From Cohnella hashimotonis (lineage in GTDB: Bacteria; Bacillota; Bacilli; Paenibacillales; Paenibacillaceae), in contig NZ_JAGRPV010000001.1 of the NCBI RefSeq assembly GCF_030014955.1, positions 3,720,001 through 3,784,000 of the forward strand: DNA of 64,000 nucleotides, read 5' to 3'. The first letter of the stretch is position 1. Every line of letters begins with the position of its first letter. This document shows positions 8,400 through 16,900 of the stretch, piece by piece. A program made the position numbers and the translations under genes. The notes below the pieces were generated by a model. That model was given only the letters and a program-made list of their open reading frames with translations. It was not told where the DNA came from and ran no database searches.

Positions 8400-9376
8400 T
8401 GATGATCGATACGGCGGACTTGACCAAAACGTACGAAGGCCGCGGCGGATGCCGCGGCGTCACCTTGCAGGTGCCGGAGGGCTGCATTTTCGGCCTGCTG
8501 GGACCGAATGGCGCCGGCAAGAGCACGTTCGTTAAAATGCTCGCCGGCCTTCACCGCCCCGATTCTGGGCAGGCCGTCATGCTGGGTCAACCGCTCGGTC
8601 AGCCGGAGGCACGGCGCAAGCTCGGGTATTTGCCCGAGCTGTTTCGCTTTCAGGAGTGGCTCACGCCGACGGAGGTGCTCCGCTTCCACGGCCAGCTAGG
8701 CGGGCTGCGACCGCGGGACACGCGCTCGCCCGCCTTTCGCAGCCGGGTCCGGGATACGCTGGAGCTGGTCGGCTTGGCGGATGCTGCTGACCGGAGGGTC
8801 GGCGGCTTTTCCAAGGGCATGCAGCAGCGACTGGGCCTCGCGGCGGCGCTGCTCCTCGATCCCGAGCTGGTGATTCTGGACGAACCCGCTTCGGCCCTCG
8901 ATCCGGTCGGCAGGCACGAGATCCGAAACCTGCTGAAGCGGCTTCGGGCCAATGGCGTGACGGTATTTCTCAACACGCATCTGCTGGAGGACGTCGAAGC
9001 GCTATGCGACCAAGCGGCCTTCCTGTACGGGGGCGAGCTGCTGGCTTCGGGCCCGCTCCGCGAGCTGCTCGGCGGTGCCGGCGACGGCGGCGTCAACTGG
9101 CGATTCAAAGTCGGCGGCTGGCTGCCCGACACGCTCGCGGCGCTTGGCGAAGCCGCAGGCGAACCCTTGGTCTCCCCGCTGCGGCTCGTCGAAACCGATG
9201 CGAACGGCAACGCCGTCTTGTCCGCGCGCGTGTCCGATCGGGAGCAGGCAGGCTACCTGTGCGCGCTGTTCATCCGTAGCGGCCTGACGCTGTACGAATC
9301 CGGTCCAGAGTCGAACAGCCTCGAGGATTGGTTCATCCGGATGGCAGCTTCCCGTCAAGGAGGCGACTTGCAATGA
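8396..9376 (+). CDS. ABC transporter ATP-binding protein
   Basis: A 326-residue ATPase of the CcmA/NatA/BcrA exporter type. Walker A is GPNGAGKST at residues 36-44, the signature motif is the FSKGM variant common in this subgroup (GGFSKGMQQRLGLA), and Walker B is LVILDEPASALDP. A C-terminal extension of about 100 residues follows the nucleotide-binding domain, as in BcrA-type ATPases. Three ATG codons lie in tandem at the start, overlapping the upstream stop. With the permease encoded next it should drive export of an unknown substrate such as a peptide, lipid or antibiotic. Membership of the sigma/anti-sigma transcript suggests response to envelope stress. Confidence 0.9.
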   Translation: MMMIDTADLTKTYEGRGGCRGVTLQVPEGCIFGLLGPNGAGKSTFVKMLAGLHRPDSGQAVMLGQPLGQPEARRKLGYLPELFRFQEWLTPTEVLRFHGQLGGLRPRDTRSPAFRSRVRDTLELVGLADAADRRVGGFSKGMQQRLGLAAALLLDPELVILDEPASALDPVGRHEIRNLLKRLRANGVTVFLNTHLLEDVEALCDQAAFLYGGELLASGPLRELLGGAGDGGVNWRFKVGGWLPDTLAALGEAAGEPLVSPLRLVETDANGNAVLSARVSDREQAGYLCALFIRSGLTLYESGPESNSLEDWFIRMAASRQGGDLQ

Positions 9377-10218
9377 CGATGTACATCTCGGCAACCTTCA
9401 AGGAGCTGACGCGCAAGCGAGTGTTCCTGGTCACGCTTATTTTAACGGTTCTCTTTCTTCTTCTGTTCGGCTTCGGGCTCAGGGAAGTGGCTGGCATGAC
9501 GGAGGAGGAGCCGAACCATGCCGCCAAGCAGTTGATGGACAGCATGGTTTTCATGGTGCTCGGGCTCTTTTTCGCGCAATTTCTGGCTTCCTTTTTCGTG
9601 CTTTTTTCGTCGATGGGGACCGTCACGGGCGAGCAAGAGAACGGTCTGCTGCTCGCTGTCGCCGCCCGGCCGCTCCCACGCTGGAAGCTTTATCTGGCCA
9701 AGTGGCTGGGACATGCCGTATGGATCGCCGCCTACAGCGCGGTTCTGTTCGTCGCCATGGTGTGGATCGTCCACGGCGCCACCGGCCTCCACCTGTTCGT
9801 AGAAGATTGGCTGCGGGGCTTCGCCTTGTTTATCTGGATGCCGCTCTTGCTTCTCACCCTGTCCATGCTAGGCTCCGTTTATTTGCCGATGCTTGGAAAC
9901 GGCATCTGCTCAGCCCTGCTGTACGGGCTTGCGCTCTTCAGCGGTCTCATCGAAGGGATATCAAGCGAAGGAGGAACGCTGCTCGGCATGGAAAAATTCA
10001 CCCTGCTGACCGGACTGATCGTGCCGACCGACTCGGTCTACCGGAGAAGTTTATACGAGCTTTTGGGCGGATCGGACTGGGCCGGACTGACGAGCACCTA
10101 TTTAGGCCCCTTCTCCATCCCGACCGTTCCCTCGAACGCCTTTCTCTTTTATACGGTCGTCTATGCGGCGGTGCTGCTCCTGCTCGGATGCAGGGCGTTC
10201 AGCCGGAAGGACCTGTAG
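9373..10218 (+). CDS. ABC transporter permease (ABC-2/NosY type)
   Basis: A 281-residue ABC-2-type permease with about six hydrophobic helices, beginning MTMYISATFKELTRKRVFL, a typical amphipathic connector before helix 1. The conserved segment GTVTGEQENGLLLAVAARPL matches the ABC-2 motif in which an E-x-E-x-G-x(4-5)-xxRP pattern precedes the second helix. The start at 9373 has AAGGAGG at proper spacing and overlaps the ATPase stop by 4 nt; an upstream in-frame GTG would lie inside the ATPase gene without a ribosome-binding site. It completes a simple two-gene exporter. Confidence 0.88.
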   Translation: MTMYISATFKELTRKRVFLVTLILTVLFLLLFGFGLREVAGMTEEEPNHAAKQLMDSMVFMVLGLFFAQFLASFFVLFSSMGTVTGEQENGLLLAVAARPLPRWKLYLAKWLGHAVWIAAYSAVLFVAMVWIVHGATGLHLFVEDWLRGFALFIWMPLLLLTLSMLGSVYLPMLGNGICSALLYGLALFSGLIEGISSEGGTLLGMEKFTLLTGLIVPTDSVYRRSLYELLGGSDWAGLTSTYLGPFSIPTVPSNAFLFYTVVYAAVLLLLGCRAFSRKDL

Positions 10219-10247
10219 CGCCGCCATTTGCGAACCAACGTATCAAA

Positions 10248-10290
10248 CGCAAGGACCCGCGGCAGTCGTTAAGCCGCGGGTCTCCTTGCG
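10248..10290. terminator. Long hairpin after the exporter operon
   Basis: CGCAAGGACCCGCGGC at 10248-10263 pairs with GCCGCGGGTCTCCTTGCG at 10273-10290 (one bulged base). It sits between convergent genes. There is no T-run on either side, so it may need Rho or act as an mRNA end stabiliser. Confidence 0.55.
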
Positions 10291-10308
10291 CTGATGCTTC
10301 GTCAACGG

Positions 10309-10430
10309 CTATGCGAAAAATCCCTTCGCGCAGCGATGCAGATCGACGGCGTAATGGCCGAAGCCCTCATCGGTCGGATGCACGCCGTCCGCGCGTCATC
10401 GAAGCTCGCCGGATGGAAGTCGTGCTGGCG
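10309..10430 (-). pseudogene. Remnant of an SGNH/GDSL hydrolase C-terminus
   Basis: On the minus strand 10389-10309 reads DGVHPTDEGFGHYAVDL and on to a TAG stop. The D-G-V-H-P-T-D-x-G-F pattern is block V of SGNH/GDSL esterases (catalytic Asp and His). Upstream of it this frame is closed by a stop, while a neighbouring frame carries ASFDDAR, consistent with a frameshift. Only about 30-40 residues remain, starting immediately after the PhyH gene. It looks like the tail of a deleted hydrolase gene that once followed phyH. The match is short, so confidence is moderate. Confidence 0.5.
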
Positions 10431-10436
10431 CCGTCC

Positions 10437-11246
10437 TCAATGCGGGTACAACGTCTCGAATTCGACGCCGCAGGGTCCCCCGTCGGCGTTCAGTGCCAGC
10501 TCCACTTCCGTTCCGTCTGCATGATACAATGGCCGGTAATATTGGCCGATGCGCGTAGCGGACGCGTTGGCATAGTGGCAGATGAACGCCCGGCGGAACC
10601 GGTCCTTCGTCTTGTTGCGGTACGATCCGTGGATCAGGTTCCCATTGAAAAAAAGCACGTCTCCCGGCTCCATGACGACGGGCACCGCTTTTTGGTCCTT
10701 CGGCGGCTTCACGAAGTGGGTCGTGAACGACTCCTTTGCGTCGGCGTGTTCGGGACATACGATCTCGTAATCCTGCGTTTTCGGCACGACCAGCATGCCG
10801 CCGTTCTCCTCGTCCGCTTCGTCGACCGCGGTCCATGCGGCGATGCAATTGCCAGGCTCCACTTTCAAGTAAAAGTTGTCCTGATGCAGCGCCTGGCCTT
10901 TGGCCCCTGGAGGCTTGTAGTAAAACATACTTTGCGCGGCCAGCGGCGGCTCCCCGTACAAATCCTCCAATACGGCTAACGCCGGCCCGTGCAGCATGTA
11001 CCGCTTCGCCGTGTCGTTGAATCGGTGCGGGTGCATGACCCTCGGGAATCGCTTCAGCGGTTCGTCTGCGCCCGCAGTCATGTCCGGTTCGTAGTAACCC
11101 GGCACGCCAGTGCGTCCGATTTCTTCGAAGGTATCCTTGATTTCCTGCAGCTGCTGCGGATCGTATAGCCCTTTTACGATTAGAAAGCCCTCATTGTCGA
11201 ACTTATTTTTTTGTTCCTCGGTCAAGCATTTAAGCGCATATGCCAT
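10437..11246 (-). CDS. Phytanoyl-CoA dioxygenase (PhyH) family protein 1
   Basis: A 269-residue Fe(II)/2-oxoglutarate dioxygenase. The iron ligands are visible as H121-x-D123 (ALHQDNFY) and distal H205 (NLIHGSYRN), and a 2-oxoglutarate-binding Arg lies in RFRRAF (about 216-219). The family hydroxylates small organic substrates; bacterial members act on ectoine, phosphonates, sugars or lipids, so the substrate is open. The gene is divergent from an AraC-type regulator 182 bp away, which probably controls it. A second, divergent PhyH protein is encoded at 20474-21289; the two are not close copies. Confidence 0.88.
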   Translation of the reverse strand: MAYALKCLTEEQKNKFDNEGFLIVKGLYDPQQLQEIKDTFEEIGRTGVPGYYEPDMTAGADEPLKRFPRVMHPHRFNDTAKRYMLHGPALAVLEDLYGEPPLAAQSMFYYKPPGAKGQALHQDNFYLKVEPGNCIAAWTAVDEADEENGGMLVVPKTQDYEIVCPEHADAKESFTTHFVKPPKDQKAVPVVMEPGDVLFFNGNLIHGSYRNKTKDRFRRAFICHYANASATRIGQYYRPLYHADGTEVELALNADGGPCGVEFETLYPH

Positions 11247-11428
11247 GTCTTCTCCTCCTCGATATCGTTATGCCGGCCTTCCGGTCTTGCAGGTCCAGTA
11301 TATTTTTTTAGCGCGTCGACGAGGAGTAGCAATCCTGCTTTTCTCTCACACAATTCTGCTGTCCGCTGGATATGGGCTTCGATAGGCGCTATGCTGTTAT
11401 AAAAGACTGCGGCAGGGAGAGCGATTCA

Positions 11429-12244
11429 GTGGAAAATTACGACGAGCCGTCTCGATATAGCGGATTTTCCTCGGGCAACATCATCGCCGGGCATTTTCAG
11501 GTCGACGACAGCTATGCAACCAGCCGGCCCCAAGGGATGGAAGATTGGCTGATTGCCTACACGCTCGACGGCAGCGGCTTCTTCGCGATTCCCGGCGAAA
11601 AGAAAAATTGCGCGCGCGGGGATATCGTCCTGCTGGGTCCCGGCACGCCTCATACGTACGGCACGACAAAGGGCGATGCCTGGAATTTCGTATGGGCGCA
11701 TTTTGCCGCCCGGTCGATCGGGGACAAGCTGCTGCCGGCCGAGCCGTTATCTGTGCTAGTGTTGGAGCCCGGTTCCGTGCAAACGAGAATATACGAGGCT
11801 TTCAGAAGGGTTCTATCCGATTCGCGAGAAAGAAGCGAGTTCTGGCACGACCTGTGCCTGAACTCGCTGCGCGAAATTTTAATGCTGCTGGCGAAGGGGC
11901 AGAGCCGCAAGCTCGATCCGCGGGTCGTGGATGCCATGCATTTTTTGTCGGAGCATATGCGCAGCCCCGTTCAAATCGAGACGCTGTCGAAGGCAATCGG
12001 ACTATCGCCCTCCCGTTTGTCGCATTTGTTCAAAGCGCAAACGGGTTTGTCCGTCATCGACGCGCTCAACCGGATGCGGATCCGGCAGGCCGCACTGCTT
12101 CTGGAGCATACGGACCGCAGCGCCTCGGAGGTCGCCTACGACGTCGGCTTCCACAATTACAATCACTTCATGAATCAATTCCGTAAATGGGCCGGTACGA
12201 ATCCAAGCGCATTCAGATTGCAGCAGCGGCCGGACGGCGGATGA
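11429..12244 (+). CDS. AraC-family transcriptional regulator 1
   Basis: A 271-residue regulator with an N-terminal cupin sensor (about 1-150, including GHFQVDDSYATSRPQGMEDW and a GDIVLLGPGTPHTY turn) and a C-terminal double HTH (about 170-268, LSKAIGLSPSRLSHLFKAQTG and ASEVAYDVGFHNYNHFMNQFRKW, each read as a separate HTH). The chosen GTG start has GGGAG nine bases upstream; an ATG at 11372 would add 19 residues but has no clear ribosome-binding site. Cupin-AraC proteins of this kind usually sense a sugar or sugar derivative. It is divergent from phyH and followed by its own terminator, so it is the likely regulator of that dioxygenase. Confidence 0.88.
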   Translation: MENYDEPSRYSGFSSGNIIAGHFQVDDSYATSRPQGMEDWLIAYTLDGSGFFAIPGEKKNCARGDIVLLGPGTPHTYGTTKGDAWNFVWAHFAARSIGDKLLPAEPLSVLVLEPGSVQTRIYEAFRRVLSDSRERSEFWHDLCLNSLREILMLLAKGQSRKLDPRVVDAMHFLSEHMRSPVQIETLSKAIGLSPSRLSHLFKAQTGLSVIDALNRMRIRQAALLLEHTDRSASEVAYDVGFHNYNHFMNQFRKWAGTNPSAFRLQQRPDGG

Positions 12245-12270
12245 GCGTTCATGCGGCGGAAACGGCAAAT

Positions 12271-12296
12271 AGAGCGGATCATTTCCGCTCTTTTTT
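12271..12296 (+). terminator. Intrinsic terminator of the AraC gene
   Basis: AGAGCGGA / TCCGCTCT, an 8-bp stem with a short loop, is followed by six T. It ends 27-52 bp after the AraC stop codon. Confidence 0.85.
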
Positions 12297-12578
12297 GCGA
12301 TTCATGTATTTGCCGAGCCTCGCACGCCCGGTCAGCGTTCGAATCCGAGCGACCAAATCCGCTCATATTACGCGTCATGCGTTCTTCTTCAGGCTATGGA
12401 CGACTATCTTCCTGCCGTTTTAACGATATCCCCTTCGGTCAGGACCTCTGCCTTTCGGATGATACGTTTCACCTTTTCACTTGTTCTCCCAAACTTTACG
12501 CCCGTTTACACACTGTCGGCGCCGCCTCTCCATCTATGAGACCTTATTCGACGCCCTCTTTCCTAGCTTCAAACTCTC
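12297..12578. other. Non-coding stretch containing the left end of an insertion element
   Basis: No gene is supported between the terminator and the transposase promoter. The left inverted end of the element is at 12417-12445; the bases before it show nothing I recognise. Confidence 0.5.
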
Positions 12579-12621
12579 TTTACAAACATCCATTTTTTAT
12601 TATAATAAGAACAAACGTTCT
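12579..12621 (+). promoter_or_regulatory. Promoter overlapped by a LexA (SOS) operator
   Basis: -35 TTTACA at 12579-12584, 16-bp spacer, perfect -10 TATAAT at 12601-12606. Starting two bases later is AGAACAAACGTTCT (12608-12621), a near-perfect palindrome with the GAAC-N4-GTTC half-sites of the Bacillus LexA/DinR box (12 of 14 consensus positions). It lies where RNA polymerase begins transcription, an effective site for repression. A TTGGAGG ribosome-binding site and the transposase ATG follow within 20 bp. Confidence 0.75.
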
Positions 12622-12637
12622 TGTTGGAGGCAATTGT

Positions 12638-13585
12638 ATGACCAGCCGCATTTCGATTCGGGATTCTCTGCCGGTCTATAGCGAGGACGATTGCGAGAGC
12701 GCGCTTTTCGCCGCCAAATGGCCGCATGGCTTTCGCTGTCCCCGCTGCGCGCATCCATATTACTATGAGGTTTCTTCTCGCGGTAGGCGGCTTTTCGAAT
12801 GCCGCTCGTGCCGCCATCAGACCTCCATCACGGCCGGCACGGTGTTGGAAGGCTCCCGTACGCCGCTGACGAAGTGGTTCCATGCGATGTACCTCATGCA
12901 GCTTGGCATCAGCGCCAAGCTGCTTGCCGAGCTGATCCAGGTGACATACAAGACCGCTTGGCTGATCAATCATAAGCTTCGCCATGCCATCGGCCAGTGG
13001 GATCGCGACCGTCCACTCGAAGGGGCCGTGCAACTGCTCGGCGAATATTACGGCTATGAATACCATCGTCATCTCGGCAGCTCCAATGCCCAACAGACAT
13101 TAAAGCCCCAGCCGATCGTGGTAGGCGCCACCCTCGATGAGTCGGACCAGTTCGTCCATCTCAAAATGAAAGCCGTCGACGGTCCCGAAGGGAACGATAC
13201 GACGAGGAGAGGCGTTGCGGACGGCGAGGAAGCAGCGGAGCGTTTTGTGCAAAGACATGTCGCCGGCGGGCTTGCCGCAGGACATATGAAGAAGCTCGAG
13301 CCCGGCCACCGTGGACGGTCGCCGCTCCATTTTGCTTGGAGAGAAGCAGTAAAATGGCTGTCCTGGACGTTCGGCGGAATCGGCCCTAAGCATTTGCAAG
13401 CCTATCTGAACGAATTCTGTTTTCGTTTGACGTGCCGCGGCGCGTTATTGGCCGAGCTCATCGGATGCTGCGGGACGCGAAACAGAATTACTTATCGAGG
13501 TCTGGTAGGCCCAAGATCGGGCATTCGTCCACTAAAGTGGGGTTACAGGCGCCCGGCGCAACAACAGGATCGGCGTGCCGTTTAG
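12638..13585 (+). CDS. IS1595/ISXO2-like transposase, catalytic motif not recognisable
   Basis: A 315-residue protein starting at an ATG with TTGGAGG seven bases upstream; a longer in-frame reading exists but precedes the promoter. Residues about 10-65 form a transposase zinc ribbon with Cys pairs (FRCPRCAHPYYY and FECRSCRHQTS), followed by the typical TAGTVLEGSRTPLTKWFHAMYLM region. The C-terminal part keeps the HFAWREAVKWLSWTFGG and LQAYLNEFCFRL segments of the ISXO2 domain. The usual first catalytic VEVDET motif is replaced by VQLLGEYYGY and no clear DDE/DDN set is visible, so it may be inactive or altered. Its promoter carries a LexA box, so expression should rise on DNA damage. Confidence 0.75.
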   Translation: MTSRISIRDSLPVYSEDDCESALFAAKWPHGFRCPRCAHPYYYEVSSRGRRLFECRSCRHQTSITAGTVLEGSRTPLTKWFHAMYLMQLGISAKLLAELIQVTYKTAWLINHKLRHAIGQWDRDRPLEGAVQLLGEYYGYEYHRHLGSSNAQQTLKPQPIVVGATLDESDQFVHLKMKAVDGPEGNDTTRRGVADGEEAAERFVQRHVAGGLAAGHMKKLEPGHRGRSPLHFAWREAVKWLSWTFGGIGPKHLQAYLNEFCFRLTCRGALLAELIGCCGTRNRITYRGLVGPRSGIRPLKWGYRRPAQQQDRRAV

Positions 13586-13953
13586 CTGCCTTGCTTCGAA
13601 TAAGGCAGTTGGCTTCTTAGCGCTCACTCCTTGCTGAACGGGATCCTATAGCGTGCAGAAGCGAGATTGAAAGTTGCGTAGCATGCGGAAACCGGAGGCT
13701 GTAGCATAACGATGGGACCGTCTTTGATGCCCAACCTTCACTGGAACGGTTTTACGCCAAATTCAACTTGCACCTGGCCAAGAAATCTTTGACCGACGCG
13801 ATTCCCTGAGGCAAGGAACAGAACCGTCTCTGTCCTGACGCAAGGGGATATCGTTCAAACGTTGCAAAAGGCCTTGTGCCATCCAGCGATAGATCGAGCA
13901 CTGACCTGCTGCTGAATCGCCGGGGATAAGGCTAAGCATATGCAAGAAAAAAA
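13586..13953. other. Non-coding stretch with right end of the insertion element
   Basis: About 370 bp without a supported gene. It includes the right inverted end (13832-13860). Short open frames here have no ribosome-binding site or recognisable product. Confidence 0.5.
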
Positions 13954-13977
13954 GCAGCCGGTTATTCGGCCGGCTGC
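13947..13977 (-). terminator. Intrinsic terminator after the beta-propeller gene
   Basis: Minus strand: GCAGCCGGCCGAATAACCGGCTGC hairpin (stem GCAGCCGG / CCGGCTGC) followed by seven T. It lies 15 bp after the stop codon. Confidence 0.9.
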
Positions 13978-13991
13978 CTTATCGTCCAAAC

Positions 13992-16900
13992 TTATAGTTG
14001 ATTGGCCCACTTCCGCAAAATGCCGGCTTGCTCGGCCGTCAGCTTCTTGCCTGCGAGCGCGGCGACCGAATGATCGTAGGCTTTCAAAATCCCGCTTTTA
14101 GCGGTGTCTTCGCCGCGTTCCTCGGCCTGTTCCGCCAGCTTGAGCTGAGCGCACAGCGCCAGCGCCACGCCCTGGTTCGAGCCCAGGAACTCGTCGGAGA
14201 CTGCGCACAGGCTGTCATAATCCGCATACACCTCGTAGCCGAATTCGGCCGATGCCTCGTTGCCTGCAACGTCGGACGCCTTCGCCGTCACGGCGTTCGC
14301 GCCTGGCGCTAGCTCGTAGGCGGGCAAGTCTACGAGCGGTTGTCCGCAATTGTCCGACGCGATGCCGGAGAGCGAATCGACAGCCGCGCAGCCGATCGTC
14401 GCGCGCTGGTCGATCCTGAATTTTGCGGCGCCGGTCATCGTTATTGTCGGCGCGGTTTTGTCGATGTTGATGTCTAGCGTACGCGGCGTTTCCCGGTTAT
14501 AGGCGCGATCCTCCGCGAAGTAGGTAATCGACGTCTTCCCTTCGGCCGATACGCGGAATGTGGCCATATCGCCGGCCGTCGTGACCGGCTCTCCGTTCAT
14601 CGCTCCGTGGACGGCATACGTGACGGACGCCACGCCGCTCCCGGCTGTATCCGTCGCGTGGACGGTCACGTCCGCATCCTCGTTAATCCACCCCTGCGCA
14701 TTCGAATCGGGCGACACGCTCGCCGTCGATACCGGCGCGTCGGTATCCGCCTTCGATACATAAAAATCGTCGTAGTAGGCATCGGAAATATTGTAGCGCG
14801 TCGTCACGGCGATCAGCCTTGCGTAGACAGCGCCGGCAGGCGCGGCGCCCGACAAGACGACATCCTGCCACTGCTGAAGCCGGCTCTCGTCCAGATGAAC
14901 CTGCAGCGTGCCGACCTCGGCGTCGCTAGCGTTATAGAAGCGGAACATGAAGCTCGGCTGTCCGGATTGGATGAAAATCTTCATGCCGGCCGTATAAACT
15001 TTTCCCGGTTCGACCGGAATCCTATCGCTCTGCAGCGCGACCGAAGCCGTCCGTAGCGTATCCTTGATATTCAGGCTCTTCGCGCCTGAAAAAACGCGAT
15101 CCCCGCCAACGGCATAGTTGTAGCCGCTGCCGACCGCGAACATCGGGCTCCAACCCGGCACCGCTCCCGCGGTTCCTGCCTCTTCGAAGCCAGCGTTCGC
15201 GACCGCAAGCGGGATGCCCGCCGGCGGCGCCTCGATCTCTCCGTCGACCTGAATGCGATACAAAATCGTATTGGTCGCCGCGTCCGTCATATAAAGATTG
15301 CCGTCGACGCCCAGCTCGAACCGGGAGGCGTCGGCGATCGTACGGAAATCCAGCGTTTTTGGATCGACGACCGTCAGCTTGTTATTGAACAGGACGTACA
15401 GCAGTCCGTCCGCCGACCAGCGAAGCTGGAAGTGCGCCCACTCCGAATAGTTCAACTTCGGATAAATTTTTTTGCTTTTGACGATCTCGTACGTGTCCGG
15501 GTCAAGCGCGAAAATATATTCGTTCGATGTGCCCCAAATGAGGCCGTCCGGACCTTCCGACAGGTCGCCGATGAAGATCGGCTTGTCGAGGCCGGGGATG
15601 AGCAGCGGGAACTCCGTTATTTTCTTGTCGCCCGCGACGTCCCATACGAAGATTTTGGCCTCCGCTTCGGTCGGCACGGAGCCGAGTCCGCCGCGGATCG
15701 TCGTCGAGCCGAAAAGTTTGCCGTCGTGATAGGCCAGGCTGAGCACGCTCTGATTTTGCACAACGTTCCGATGCACCGTGCCGGTGCCGGTCGCCGGATC
15801 GTAGACGGTCATCGAGCCGCCCAGCGTGCCGTACGTCGGGATCGTCGCGATGTAAAGCTTGCCTTCCGCGGCCGTCATATTAACGAGACGCTCCTGGTCA
15901 TCGCCCAGCTCGAACACCCGCTTCGGATTGTTCTCTCCCGGCGCGGCGTTCCGGTCGAATGCGTACAGCGCTCCTTCCGGATAAACGCCGAAGTACATCT
16001 TGTCGCCAAGCGGGTAGATGCTGTCCGCTTGTCCCATCGCATACGACGTGACGGACAGATCCGAAGGATCGATCGCCGCGCCGCGGCTCGTCTGCACGCC
16101 GCTCACGAACAGCTTGCCGTCGGGCGCGGACTGAATCCGGTCCACCACGCCGGGCGTGCCGGGCACGACCGACGGATACAGATGGACCTGCTTGGTCTCG
16201 ATGTTCAGAATGGCAACGCCGCCGTCGAATCTCACGGTCACGAGATTTTTGCCCGGCAGCTCCGGATGGTTGGGAAACTCGACCCAATCGGCACCGCGGA
16301 GGCCGCTTCCGTAGGTCATCCCGGTTAGCGCCACTTCATGCGTCGCCAGATCGAACGTCTTCAGCTGCTTGTCGGACATAAAGTAGATTTTGCCGTCCAG
16401 CGAATCCGTCTCGTGAAGCCCTGTGACGTTATCCAGCACAACGTCAAGCCACGACTGCGTCTCGGTATCGTACAAATACCCCGGGCCCGGCACGCCGGTC
16501 CCGTCCGTATATCGGGCGAACAGGTAACGGTCGTCGATCGTGTCGAGGTCGTAGACCGTATCCTTGCCCGCCGGCACGGACAGCGCTGCAGCGATATCGG
16601 TCTTTTCCCCCGTCGCCAGGTTTACCTTGACGATCTGATGGTGAGCCGTGCCCGCGTACACGTTGCCGCCCTGGTAAGCGATAGACCTGACGTACTCCTG
16701 CGGGATATTGCCGATGACGCGACCGTAATCCTTGGTCTCCCGGGTCGACGGGTCGTATCGGTACACCTTCCCGCCCGGATACGTGCCGACGTAGACCCGA
16801 CCCTGGTCGTCCGTCGTGATGCTCATCGGCCAGGATTCGCCGCTGAACGTCGCCACGACCTGCGGAGTATGCGTGACCGGCGAGTAACTCCACAGCCGCG

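Larger units (their letters stand above)
12417..13860 (+). mobile_element. IS1595-like element with 29-bp inverted ends
   Basis: The left end (12417-12445) and the right end (13832-13860, inverted) match at 26 of 29 positions; the shared core is AACGATATCCCCTT followed after two bases by GTCAGGAC. Between them lies one transposase-like gene with a zinc-ribbon N-terminus. The size is 1444 bp. No direct target duplication is seen next to the ends (TTCCTGCC on the left, GTTGCAAA on the right), so the insertion may be old or the true tips slightly different. About 245 bp between the gene and the right end contain nothing recognisable. Confidence 0.6.

Noticed and set aside
9702..10979. 425-codon plus-strand frame spanning the permease end and phyH
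   Set aside because: Crosses a hairpin and runs antisense to phyH; composition is not protein-like.
12251..12637. N-terminal extension of the transposase-like protein
   Set aside because: It would begin before the promoter and LexA box and crosses the element end; the ATG at 12638 has TTGGAGG.
12409..13868. Target-site duplication around the insertion element
   Set aside because: Flanking 8-mers TTCCTGCC and GTTGCAAA do not match, so no duplication is claimed.
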